A stretch of 13,476 nucleotides of DNA from Microbacteriaceae bacterium (lineage in GTDB: Bacteria > Actinomycetota > Actinomycetes > Actinomycetales > Microbacteriaceae), in assembly GCA_003454135.1 (NCBI GenBank), contig DMKW01000011.1:1237-14712 (forward strand). The letters run 5' to 3'. Made by a program: the position numbers and the translations under genes. Shown one piece after another: positions 1-6,294 of this stretch; positions within the stretch are counted from its first letter, which is position 1, and each line of letters starts with the position of its first letter. The notes beneath the pieces are model-generated. The model did not search any database. It was not told where the DNA came from and saw only the letters and a list, made by a program, of their open reading frames with translations.

Positions 1-1
1 G

Positions 2-31
2 TTGAGTCTTCGACGCGATCTGGCGTACGCT
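2..31 (+). promoter_or_regulatory. Possible weak promoter of the S53 peptidase gene
   Basis: TTGAGT at 2-7 and TACGCT at 26-31 are separated by 18 nt and resemble -35 and -10 hexamers. They lie about 90 nt upstream of the preferred GTG start at 120. The window begins here, so an upstream promoter or gene cannot be excluded. The match is modest and such pairs occur by chance. Confidence 0.25.
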
Positions 32-119
32 ACGGTCAATCATTCCGCGTGGTGCGGTGCTGTTTAGCGCACCGCGGAACGAGTCGATCGTGAAACTTGT
101 CGACCATTTGGGGGATCCC

Positions 120-1286
120 GTGCGTGGAAAAAAGTTGGCATTCGTGACCATCACGGTGGGGGCGCTGATTTTCGCCTTCAGCACTCCCGTAGCGGCGACT
201 CCGCCCGCAGCGGACTTCGGCGTGAGCCATCGAGTGTGCAGCACCCCCGCGGCGGGTTTTGCCGCCTGCAACGTAGAGGTCGTCTATGGAGCCACTGGGT
301 TTCCGAGGGCCACGACGGCGCCAACCGGCCTCGCCCCGGTGACGGTGAAATCCGCCTACGGCTTTCCCACCAGCACCTCAGCCGGAGCGGGCAAGACGAT
401 AGCGATTGTGGACGCCTACGATGATCCAAGCGCCGAAAGCGACCTGGCAGTTTTCAGCACCACGTTCGGGCTGCCGTCCTGCACCACCGCGAACGGCTGT
501 TTCCAGAAGGTCAATCAGACCGGCGGCACCAAGTTTCCGCGAACAAACAGCGGTTGGGCCCTCGAAATCAGCCTCGACATCCAATGGGCGCATGCGATCG
601 CGCCTGGGGCCAAGATCCTCCTGGTGGAGTCCAACTCGGCGAGCTTCGGCGATCTGCTGACCGCGGAGAACTTTGCGAAGACGCACGCCGGCTATGTGTC
701 CAACAGCTGGGGCGGGAGCGAGTCGTCGAGCGAGTTGGGATACGACGCCTCGTTTGTGCAACCGGGCGTGAGCTTCTTCGTGTCCTCCGGAGACGCGGGC
801 CTTCCCGCCGAATACCCGTCCTCCTCGCCCAACGTCATCTCCGTGGGAGGGACCACCCTCAACTTCAGCGGTTCTGGCGCCTTCCTCTCCGAGACCGGAT
901 GGAGTTCAGGCGGCGGGGGATGCAGCGCGTACGAGTCCGCTGCCGCCGCGCAGAGCGCCTATTCCGGCTATGCCCAAGCCAACTGCGCTGGCAAGAGGGC
1001 AACTCCAGACGTCTCGCTCGACGCCGACCCGGCATCCGGTGTGTCCGTCTATGACTCGACGAGATACCAGGGGCAGTCTGGCTGGTACAAGGTCGGTGGA
1101 ACCAGCGCATCATCTCCGATGTGGGCGGCGCGATCGGCGGTCGCTGGTGTCGTTGTGGACGCAAGCTACGTCTACGGAAGCAGCATCTCCTATCGAGACA
1201 TCACCGCGGGCAACAACGGCGCGCCATGCCTCGTTGGATATGACCTCTGCACCGGTCGAGGCAGTTGGGTGGGAGCCACACCCTGA
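120..1286 (+). CDS. Secreted S53 family (sedolisin-like) serine-carboxyl peptidase
   Basis: This is a secreted endopeptidase of MEROPS family S53. I prefer the GTG start at 120. It follows a purine-rich GGGGGA (110-115) and gives a compact signal peptide, MRGKK, then a hydrophobic stretch, then a likely cleavage after VAA near residue 27. In-frame starts at 57 (ATG) and 90 (GTG) would add 21 or 10 residues. Numbered from the 120 start, the family's catalytic residues are present: Glu149 and Asp153 (E-x3-D), Asp225 of the oxyanion hole (SSGDAG), and Ser329 in GGTSASSP. The C-terminal calcium site also looks intact (DIT near 360, GYDLCTGRGS near 374). The protein is 388 residues, much shorter than classical sedolisins with a long prodomain; the catalytic domain begins soon after the signal peptide. 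It is probably a monocistronic extracellular protein-degrading enzyme. Family assignment is firm; the exact start is not. Confidence 0.92.
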   Translation: MRGKKLAFVTITVGALIFAFSTPVAATPPAADFGVSHRVCSTPAAGFAACNVEVVYGATGFPRATTAPTGLAPVTVKSAYGFPTSTSAGAGKTIAIVDAYDDPSAESDLAVFSTTFGLPSCTTANGCFQKVNQTGGTKFPRTNSGWALEISLDIQWAHAIAPGAKILLVESNSASFGDLLTAENFAKTHAGYVSNSWGGSESSSELGYDASFVQPGVSFFVSSGDAGLPAEYPSSSPNVISVGGTTLNFSGSGAFLSETGWSSGGGGCSAYESAAAAQSAYSGYAQANCAGKRATPDVSLDADPASGVSVYDSTRYQGQSGWYKVGGTSASSPMWAARSAVAGVVVDASYVYGSSISYRDITAGNNGAPCLVGYDLCTGRGSWVGATP

Positions 1287-1298
1287 TCACGAGCCGTG

Positions 1299-1322
1299 GC
1301 CGATCCAATTAGTTGGATCGGC
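1299..1322. terminator. Bidirectional hairpin between convergent genes
   Basis: A perfect 10-bp inverted repeat, GCCGATCCAA and TTGGATCGGC, encloses the 4-nt loop TTAG. It sits 12 nt after the S53 peptidase stop and directly abuts the stop codon of the convergent aldehyde dehydrogenase gene (1323-1325). It is placed to end both transcripts. No T-run follows on either side, which is common for terminators in high-GC actinobacteria. Confidence 0.75.
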
Positions 1323-2804
1323 TCACCACGAGACGGCGATGTACTGGGACTCGGTGAACTCCAGCATCCCCTCGTGCCCGCCCTCGCGACCGAGCCCGCT
1401 CTGTTTGAACCCACCGAATGGAGCGGCCGGATCCGAGACGAGACCGCGGTTCAGCCCGATCATGCCCGATTCCAACCGTTCGGAAATGGCGAGTCCCCGG
1501 GCGAGGTCTGACGTGTAGAGGTAAGCCACGAGTCCGAAGTCCGTGTGGTTCGCCAGCCGTACCGCTTCGTCGTCCGTGTCGAACGTGACGATCGGCGCAA
1601 CCGGTCCGAATATCTCCTCGCCGAGAATGGGCGAATCAGACGAGACATTGACCAACACGGTTGGCGGGTAGAAGAAGCCGATTCCCTCGTCTTGGGTTCC
1701 TCCAGTGAGGGCCGTCGCACCCGCCTCCCGAGCGGCGGTGACGAGATCGTTCACCTTGATCCGAGCCTCCTGGTTGATCAGGGGACCGAGTTGCACCGAT
1801 TCCTCGAGCCCGTCGCCCATGCGGAGACCCCTCATCCGCGCGGCGAGGCGTTCGGCGAACTCGGTGGCAACAGTCGCATGCACGTAGAACCGGTTGGCCG
1901 CTGTGCACGCCTCGCCACCGTTGCGCATCTTGGCGATCATCGCGCCATCCACCGCGTCGTCCAGGTTCGCGTCGTCGAAAACCAGGAATGGCGCGTTGCC
2001 GCCGAGCTCCATGCTGCAGTTCACCACGGTGTGGGATGCGTTCTCGAGCAGGATTCGACCGACCTCGGTAGAACCGGTGAACGACAACTTACGCACGGCC
2101 GGGTCATTCAGCATCGCCGAAACCACCGGTCCGGCCTTGCGCGACGGGAGCACGTTGACCACCCCGGGCGGAACACCGGCCTGGCTCAGGAGTTCGCCGA
2201 TTGCTTGGGCGGTGAGTGGAGTGTCGCTGGCCGGCTTGAGGATTACGGTGCACCCGGCGGCCAGCGCCGGCGCGATCTTGCGCGTGGCCATGGCGGCGGG
2301 AAAGTTCCACGGGGTCACCAGCACGCTCACCCCGATCGGCTGGTGACTCACGAGGATTCGGTTTTGGCCATTCGGTGAGCGTTGCAGCGTACCGAGCAAC
2401 CGCACAGCTTCCTCCGAATACCACCGAAAGAACTCGGCCGCGTAGGCGATCTCGCCGCGAGCGTCGGCGAGCGATTTGCCGTTCTCCAGAACGATAAGCC
2501 GAGCGAGATCCTCGCCGCGCGCGGTCATCAACTCGAATGCCTTTCGCAGAATCTCCGCGCGCTCTCGTGGCGGGCGTGCCCGCCAGCTTGGCAGCGCGCG
2601 TTCGGCCGCGCGGACGGCGTCGAGCCCGTCCTCGACCGTTGCGCTGGCAACGCTCGCTATTCGTTCACCCGTCGCGGGGTTCGTCACATCGAAACGGTCG
2701 CCGCTGGACGCGTGCCGCTGGATGCCGTCGATGACCAGATCGTGCGGGAACCACCCCGTGAGATCGGTCGTCGCTCCGGTGAGGTGTTCGTGTCGAATGA
2801 GCAT
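1323..2804 (-). CDS. NAD(P)-dependent aldehyde dehydrogenase, succinate-semialdehyde dehydrogenase type
   Basis: This 493-residue protein is a full-length ALDH-superfamily enzyme. It would oxidise a semialdehyde to a carboxylic acid in the cytoplasm. Visible motifs are the oxyanion Asn167 in PWNFP, Lys190 in the cofactor-binding ILKPAS, FTGSTEVGR (242-250), catalytic Glu266 in ELGG, catalytic Cys300 in GGEACTAANR, and EEIFGPV (396-402). The C-terminal block LNRGLVSDPAAPFGG followed by KQSGLGREGG is typical of succinate-semialdehyde dehydrogenases. It is the last gene of the three-gene leftward operon, starting 21 nt after the hydrolase stop, and ends at a hairpin. No clear Shine-Dalgarno precedes the ATG, so it may depend on coupling. 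Substrate is inferred from family motifs: succinate semialdehyde is the default, but another omega-semialdehyde is possible given the neighbours. Confidence 0.93.
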   Translation of the reverse strand: MLIRHEHLTGATTDLTGWFPHDLVIDGIQRHASSGDRFDVTNPATGERIASVASATVEDGLDAVRAAERALPSWRARPPRERAEILRKAFELMTARGEDLARLIVLENGKSLADARGEIAYAAEFFRWYSEEAVRLLGTLQRSPNGQNRILVSHQPIGVSVLVTPWNFPAAMATRKIAPALAAGCTVILKPASDTPLTAQAIGELLSQAGVPPGVVNVLPSRKAGPVVSAMLNDPAVRKLSFTGSTEVGRILLENASHTVVNCSMELGGNAPFLVFDDANLDDAVDGAMIAKMRNGGEACTAANRFYVHATVATEFAERLAARMRGLRMGDGLEESVQLGPLINQEARIKVNDLVTAAREAGATALTGGTQDEGIGFFYPPTVLVNVSSDSPILGEEIFGPVAPIVTFDTDDEAVRLANHTDFGLVAYLYTSDLARGLAISERLESGMIGLNRGLVSDPAAPFGGFKQSGLGREGGHEGMLEFTESQYIAVSW

Positions 2805-2825
2805 TTCTGGTCGATTCTTGGTCGT

Positions 2826-4070
2826 CTAGTACTCGTTGGCGATGAAGAGGTCCTGCGCGGGGAAGCGTGTGAGCACGTGGACTCCGTTCTCGGCGACGAC
2901 GATCTCCTCCTCGATGCGCGCGGCGGAGAACCCGTCGGAGGCCGGGCAGTATGTTTCGAGGGCGAACACCATGCCGGCCTTAATCTCGACCGGATGGTCA
3001 AGGCTGTTGAGACGGGAGATGATGGGCCTCTCGTGCAATCCCAGGCCAAGCCCGTGACCGAACTGGAGCCCGAAGGCCGCCAGTTCATTGGCGAAACCGA
3101 AATCGGTCGCCTTCGGCCACACCCTCGCGATGTCATCCGTTCCTACGCCCGCGCGCACGATCGATATTGCCGCATCCATCCACTCCCGCGCCTTTTTGTA
3201 TGCATCGTGCTGGCTCGCGGTAGCGCTTCCCACCGCAAACGTGCGGTAGTAGCACGTGCGGTATCCATTGAAGGAATGGATGATGTCGAAGAAGGCCTGG
3301 TCGCCGGGCCGGATGATTCGGTCTGTGAAGTTATGGGGGTGCGGGTTGCAGCGATCGCCAGAGATCGCGTTGACCGCCTCCACCTGGTCTGAGCCGAGTT
3401 CGTAGAGGCGCTTGTTCGCCAAGGCAACGATTTCGTTTTCCCGGATGCCCGGCTTGAGCACGTCGACTATGTCCTGGTAGACGCCGTCGACCATCGCGGC
3501 CGCCTGGTTGAGAAGCATGATCTCGTCGACGGACTTAATCTCACGAGCATCCAGCATGTATTGCTGGGCATCGACGACGGTGAGGCCCTGTCGCTGCATC
3601 TCGAAGAGAAAGGGCGGCTCCACGATGTCGACCCCCACAGGGGCGTCGGCAACCCCGGCTTCGACCAGAAGTGCCTTAATCTCGCGCACGGCCGATTCCA
3701 TCAGCCCCGCCGACGGTGCCACGGCCCCGCGCATGCCGAGCATTCCCGGGCGGTTGTTTTCGGGCTTGAGCCACGGCGAGTACAGCTGGTGGTGCCGCAC
3801 GGCCGAGCCGAAATCCCACAGCATGGGTTCGCCGTCTCGAGTGAGCAGGGCATACCGCGTCATCTTGTCGCCGAGCGCCCCGCCTATCCAGGTTTGTGTG
3901 GTGTAGCGGATGTTGTAGAAGTCGAAGAGCAGGAAGGCGCCGCAGTCGCTGGACTCGAGAGACTTCTTGGCACGGCCGAGACGGTAGTTTCGCAGCCTGT
4001 CCATGTCAACACGCATCTCGTAGTCGACGTTGCTGTGGCCTGGAGCCTGGAGGGGGATGAGGTTATTCAT
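2826..4070 (-). CDS. M24-fold (creatinase/Xaa-Pro aminopeptidase-like) hydrolase with altered metal site
   Basis: This 414-residue protein has the two-domain layout of the creatinase/prolidase (M24B) family: a creatinase N-terminal domain (about 25-165) and a pita-bread catalytic domain (about 180-410). Numbered from the ATG at 4070, the family metal ligands appear as Asp262, His339 (GHGLGLGLHERP), Glu372 and Glu387 (ARIEEE). The second metal aspartate, expected 11 residues after the first, is Cys273 in GYRTCYYRTFAVG. A comparable non-Asp residue occurs at this spot in creatinase as I recall it, so the enzyme may cleave a C-N bond in a small molecule rather than a peptide. I chose the start at 4070 because it overlaps the upstream stop by 8 nt and has GGAG 10 nt upstream. 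The ATG at 4106 would lie 44 nt inside the upstream gene. Substrate is unknown; DMSP lyase DddP and ectoine hydrolase share the fold, but nothing specific supports either. Confidence 0.85.
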   Translation of the reverse strand: MNNLIPLQAPGHSNVDYEMRVDMDRLRNYRLGRAKKSLESSDCGAFLLFDFYNIRYTTQTWIGGALGDKMTRYALLTRDGEPMLWDFGSAVRHHQLYSPWLKPENNRPGMLGMRGAVAPSAGLMESAVREIKALLVEAGVADAPVGVDIVEPPFLFEMQRQGLTVVDAQQYMLDAREIKSVDEIMLLNQAAAMVDGVYQDIVDVLKPGIRENEIVALANKRLYELGSDQVEAVNAISGDRCNPHPHNFTDRIIRPGDQAFFDIIHSFNGYRTCYYRTFAVGSATASQHDAYKKAREWMDAAISIVRAGVGTDDIARVWPKATDFGFANELAAFGLQFGHGLGLGLHERPIISRLNSLDHPVEIKAGMVFALETYCPASDGFSAARIEEEIVVAENGVHVLTRFPAQDLFIANEY

Positions 4071-5010
4071 GGGAGGAGGGCTCCAGACCGCTTGCCACCT
4101 GGGCATTTTCCGAGACGAGGGTCATTCCGGCGCGACGCGCCTGTTCGAGAAGAAGCACGGCGAAGTCTTCGTGAAGCAATCCCGCGCCCATTGCCGAGGC
4201 GACGATCTGGGCGGTTGCGGCGGCGATCGGCATGGGAACCTGGAGATCGTGCGCCGCGGCCAGCCCCAGGTCGAAGTCCTTCGAGAGGAGGGGGATCGTG
4301 AAGGTGGGCGTGAAATCCAGGTTCACAATTGCCGGGGATTTGTATCTCGTGAAGGTGGACCCCATCACCGAGTCGTTGAGGAAGTCGAGGAATGCCTGGC
4401 GGGAGACGCCTCCCCGCTCCGCGAGGGAGGTGATCTCCACAAGGGACTGGGTCACGACCCCGAGGAAGACATTGTGGGCGATCTTGACGAGTCGCGCAAC
4501 TTCGCCCTCCCCGACGTAGGTGACCCCTCGTCCGATCGTGGAGAGAACGTCGTGTGCTGAGTCGAAACTCTCCCGCGGGCCGGAGACCGCAATAGTGAGC
4601 TTGCCGGCGGCGATCACGCCTGGGTTTCCACTGACCGGTGCGGCAAGGAACGCCGTGCCGTGCTGTGCTGCGAGTTCTCGAATGGCCGCCGAAGCCTCCA
4701 TTGACACGGTCGACGAATCGACCAGCATCCCCGGAGAGGCGGCATCGGAGGTGAGAACGCCGTGCTGTCCGACCGTCACCTGCTCGAGGTCTTTCGGCGC
4801 GGACACCATGATGAAGACGATGTCGCGGTCGGCGAGTTCCACCGGCGTGCCGACAACCGTGGCGCCTTTCGCCGCGAGCGGTTCGGCCTTTGACCTCGTG
4901 CGGTTGTAGACCGAGACGTCGTAACCGGCGTCGAGAAGGCGGGTCGCCATCGCGAATCCCATCCGCCCCGCCCCGATCCAGCCGATGGTGGGCTTCCCTG
5001 ACAAAGTCAT
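4063..5010 (-). CDS. NAD(P)-dependent beta-hydroxyacid dehydrogenase (3-hydroxyisobutyrate dehydrogenase family)
   Basis: This 315-residue cytoplasmic oxidoreductase would interconvert a hydroxy acid and its semialdehyde. The N-terminal Rossmann fold carries GWIGAGRMGFAM (about 10-21). NRT after the second strand (VYNRTRSK, about 35-41) suggests NADP(H) preference, because NAD-dependent enzymes usually have an acidic residue there. Substrate-binding PVSGNPGVIAAGKLTI (about 125-140), catalytic Lys176 with Asn180 (KIAHN), and the conserved KDFDLGL (about 244-250) follow. The ATG at 5010 is preferred because AGGAG lies 5 nt upstream (5016-5020); a GTG at 5013 directly precedes it but is too close. 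It is the first gene of the leftward operon, behind a strong promoter and a LacI-type operator. Related families include glyoxylate/succinic-semialdehyde reductases and tartronate-semialdehyde reductase, so the exact substrate is open. Confidence 0.9.
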   Translation of the reverse strand: MTLSGKPTIGWIGAGRMGFAMATRLLDAGYDVSVYNRTRSKAEPLAAKGATVVGTPVELADRDIVFIMVSAPKDLEQVTVGQHGVLTSDAASPGMLVDSSTVSMEASAAIRELAAQHGTAFLAAPVSGNPGVIAAGKLTIAVSGPRESFDSAHDVLSTIGRGVTYVGEGEVARLVKIAHNVFLGVVTQSLVEITSLAERGGVSRQAFLDFLNDSVMGSTFTRYKSPAIVNLDFTPTFTIPLLSKDFDLGLAAAHDLQVPMPIAAATAQIVASAMGAGLLHEDFAVLLLEQARRAGMTLVSENAQVASGLEPSSHE

Positions 5011-5015
5011 CACTT

Positions 5016-5020
5016 CTCCT
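5016..5020 (-). promoter_or_regulatory. Ribosome binding site of the hydroxyacid dehydrogenase gene
   Basis: AGGAG on the minus strand is 5 nt before the ATG at 5010. The spacing decides between the adjacent GTG (5013) and ATG (5010) in favour of ATG. Confidence 0.75.
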
Positions 5021-5035
5021 CGCGTTCATTCAATC

Positions 5036-5049
5036 TGCAATCGATTGCA
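5036..5049. promoter_or_regulatory. LacI-family operator candidate for the catabolic operon
   Basis: TGCAATCGATTGCA is a perfect 14-bp palindrome with a central CG, the hallmark of LacI/GalR-family operators, where hinge helices open the central CpG. It begins 10 bp downstream of the -10 element of the leftward promoter, so it covers the expected early transcribed region. A close variant is present in front of the importer operon at 6202-6215. The likely ligand is the LacI regulator encoded at 5133-6146. That is inference from position and symmetry. Confidence 0.75.
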
Positions 5050-5059
5050 TTCTGTGGTC

Positions 5060-5088
5060 ATTATTCAAGCCTCTTGACTCCGAGTCAA
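5060..5088 (-). promoter_or_regulatory. Sigma-70-type promoter of the three-gene catabolic operon
   Basis: On the minus strand, TTGACT (5088-5083) and AATAAT (5065-5060) are spaced by exactly 17 nt. Each matches the consensus at 5 of 6 positions. Transcription would begin near 5053 and run directly into the operator palindrome at 5049-5036, then the AGGAG at 5020. This arrangement is classic for steric repression. Confidence 0.7.
5074..5088. repeat. Perfect palindrome overlapping the -35 box
   Basis: TTGACTC and GAGTCAA flank a single central C. The right arm contains the -35 hexamer of the leftward promoter, and the left arm carries an identical TTGACT facing the LacI gene. It may be a second regulator site, or symmetry arising from two back-to-back -35 elements. 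No good -10 is found 16-18 nt downstream on the plus strand. Confidence 0.6.
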
Positions 5089-5132
5089 CCCATATCTGCA
5101 GACCCGTTCGAACTCACTGGTATCGTTGGCCC

Positions 5133-6146
5133 ATGTCGACGCGTGCCACCATTGCCGACGTTGCGCTGCTGGCTGGAGTGCACCCCGGGACCGTGTCGCG
5201 CGCGCTCAACCAGAAGACTGAGAGCCAGGTCAATCCCGGCACCGTCGTGCGAGTTCGCCGGGCGGCGAAGCAGCTCGGCTATACCCCGAACTCGATCGCA
5301 CGTGGACTTCGAACGAGTTCGTCGCTGACGATCGGGGTGATCATCCCGGACCTCACGAACCCCATTTTCCCCCCCATCGTTCGCGGAATCGACAGCTACC
5401 TGGCCCCGCGAGGATACTCGGCACTCATCGTCAACACCGATGGCAACGACGATACGGAAAGGCTCCTCTTCGAGTCGCTCGTGCAGCGACAGGTCGATGG
5501 ATTCATCTTCGCTACAGGGCACAGCGGGCACGCGCTGGCGACCGAGGCCTATGAGCGCGGGATCCGAGCCGTAATGGTCAATCGAGACTCGGGAGGCGTC
5601 CCATACCCCGCCGTTGTTGGGGATGACGCCCAGGGAATCCGGGCTGCGCTTGTGCATCTGTTCGGCCTGGGCCATCGGCGGGTTGCCCATCTCACCGGTC
5701 CGCCGACGTTCTCGACCAGCCGTGTTCGTGCCGAAGCGTTCGCCGCAGTGTGCGCGGAATTAGGAATCTCGTCGGAGGTCGTGCCCACTGCCGCCTACTC
5801 GGTGGACGAGGGCCAACGAGCGACGGACCAGATTCTCGAATCCTCGTCACGCGCGCCGACGGCCATCGTCGCCGGCAATGACCTGCTGGCGCTCGGGGCC
5901 TATCACTCCCTCCGTTTGCACGGCCTGCGCTGCCCCGAAGACGTGTCGGTCGTCGGCTTCAACGACATGCCTTTCGCGGGTGACTTCCAGCCGGCCATGA
6001 CGACAGTTCGGGCTCCGCACTTCGAGCTCGGTGCGGAATCGGCGCGTCTTCTGCTCAACCAGATCGAAAATTCAGCTCTCACCGCGCTGAAAGTGGTGCT
6101 GCCGGTGCAACTTATCGTTAGGTCCTCGACCGCGCCGCCGCCGTAA
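5133..6146 (+). CDS. LacI/GalR-family transcriptional repressor, divergent from the catabolic operon
   Basis: This 337-residue DNA-binding regulator probably controls both neighbouring operons. The N-terminal helix-turn-helix is clear (ATIADVALLAGVHPGTVSRAL, about 5-25), followed by the hinge-helix motif TPNSIARGLRT (51-61). Its Leu59 is the residue that intercalates at a central CpG in this family. The periplasmic-binding-protein-like sensor follows: TIGVIIPDLTNPIF (about 66-79), VDGFIFATGH (121-130), GHRRVAHLTGP (180-190), and AIVAGNDLLALG then VSVVGFNDMP (about 244-280). The open frame extends upstream to 4890, but the HTH begins 5 residues after the ATG at 5133, which fixes the start. No strong ribosome binding site is visible. 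TATCGT at 5121-5126 could be a -10 for a nearly leaderless mRNA, but its -35 is unconvincing. The effector is probably the imported substrate or a product of it. Confidence 0.93.
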   Translation: MSTRATIADVALLAGVHPGTVSRALNQKTESQVNPGTVVRVRRAAKQLGYTPNSIARGLRTSSSLTIGVIIPDLTNPIFPPIVRGIDSYLAPRGYSALIVNTDGNDDTERLLFESLVQRQVDGFIFATGHSGHALATEAYERGIRAVMVNRDSGGVPYPAVVGDDAQGIRAALVHLFGLGHRRVAHLTGPPTFSTSRVRAEAFAAVCAELGISSEVVPTAAYSVDEGQRATDQILESSSRAPTAIVAGNDLLALGAYHSLRLHGLRCPEDVSVVGFNDMPFAGDFQPAMTTVRAPHFELGAESARLLLNQIENSALTALKVVLPVQLIVRSSTAPPP

Positions 6147-6170
6147 GCGAAACCTATTTTCACGATTTGC

Positions 6171-6199
6171 TTGACAGTGCTTCACTGCAGTGCGATTGT
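6171..6199 (+). promoter_or_regulatory. Promoter of the liv-type importer operon
   Basis: A perfect -35 TTGACA (6171-6176) is followed after 17 nt by GATTGT (6194-6199), a partial match to the -10 consensus. Transcription would start near 6206, inside the operator-like sequence at 6202-6215. The leader before the first start codon would be about 90 nt. No terminator is visible between the LacI gene and this promoter, so read-through from the regulator gene is also possible. Confidence 0.6.
6183..6192. repeat. Short perfect palindrome in the promoter spacer
   Basis: CACTGCAGTG is a perfect 10-bp palindrome lying between the -35 and -10 elements of the importer promoter. It may be a binding site or chance symmetry. 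It is not related to the LacI-type operator sequence. Confidence 0.4.
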
Positions 6200-6201
6200 G
6201 G

Positions 6202-6215
6202 TGCAAACGATTGCG
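6202..6215. promoter_or_regulatory. LacI-family operator candidate for the importer operon
   Basis: TGCAAACGATTGCG matches the perfect palindrome at 5036-5049 at 12 of 14 positions, including the central CG. It begins 2 bp downstream of the -10 element, so a bound repressor would block initiation. Together the two sites suggest that one regulator coordinates uptake and catabolism. Confidence 0.65.
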
Positions 6216-6219
6216 GTTT

Positions 6220-6249
6220 AGCCGGCTGCAATCCGCGCGATGGCCGGCT
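6220..6249 (+). repeat. Hairpin in the importer mRNA leader
   Basis: AGCCGGC (6220-6226) and GCCGGCT (6243-6249) form a perfect 7-bp GC-rich stem around a 16-nt loop. It would lie in the 5' leader of the importer transcript, upstream of the ribosome binding site at 6285. No T-run follows, so a simple terminator is unlikely. Confidence 0.4.
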
Positions 6250-6294
6250 CCCACCGAATCTCCGAGCAGTGGTTCTTCCGTTTTAGGAGCAATG

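Noticed and set aside
2382..3392. Open frame of about 336 codons on the plus strand across the hydrolase and aldehyde dehydrogenase genes
   Set aside because: It spans the junction of two well-supported minus-strand genes and contains no family motif.
2826..4070. Assignment of the M24-type protein as the DMSP lyase DddP
   Set aside because: DddP has a D-x-D pair and a third Asp in its metal site as I recall. This protein has a single Asp and a Cys, and nothing else in the window suggests DMSP metabolism.
4067..5029. Alternative minus-strand frame (about 320 codons) overlapping the hydroxyacid dehydrogenase
   Set aside because: It is Arg-rich and featureless. The other frame carries the full set of dehydrogenase motifs and a well-placed ribosome binding site.
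5074..5102. Plus-strand promoter for the LacI gene built on TTGACT at 5074-5079
   Set aside because: No acceptable -10 hexamer occurs 16-18 nt downstream. TATCTG at 5093 is only 13 nt away, so I did not list a promoter.
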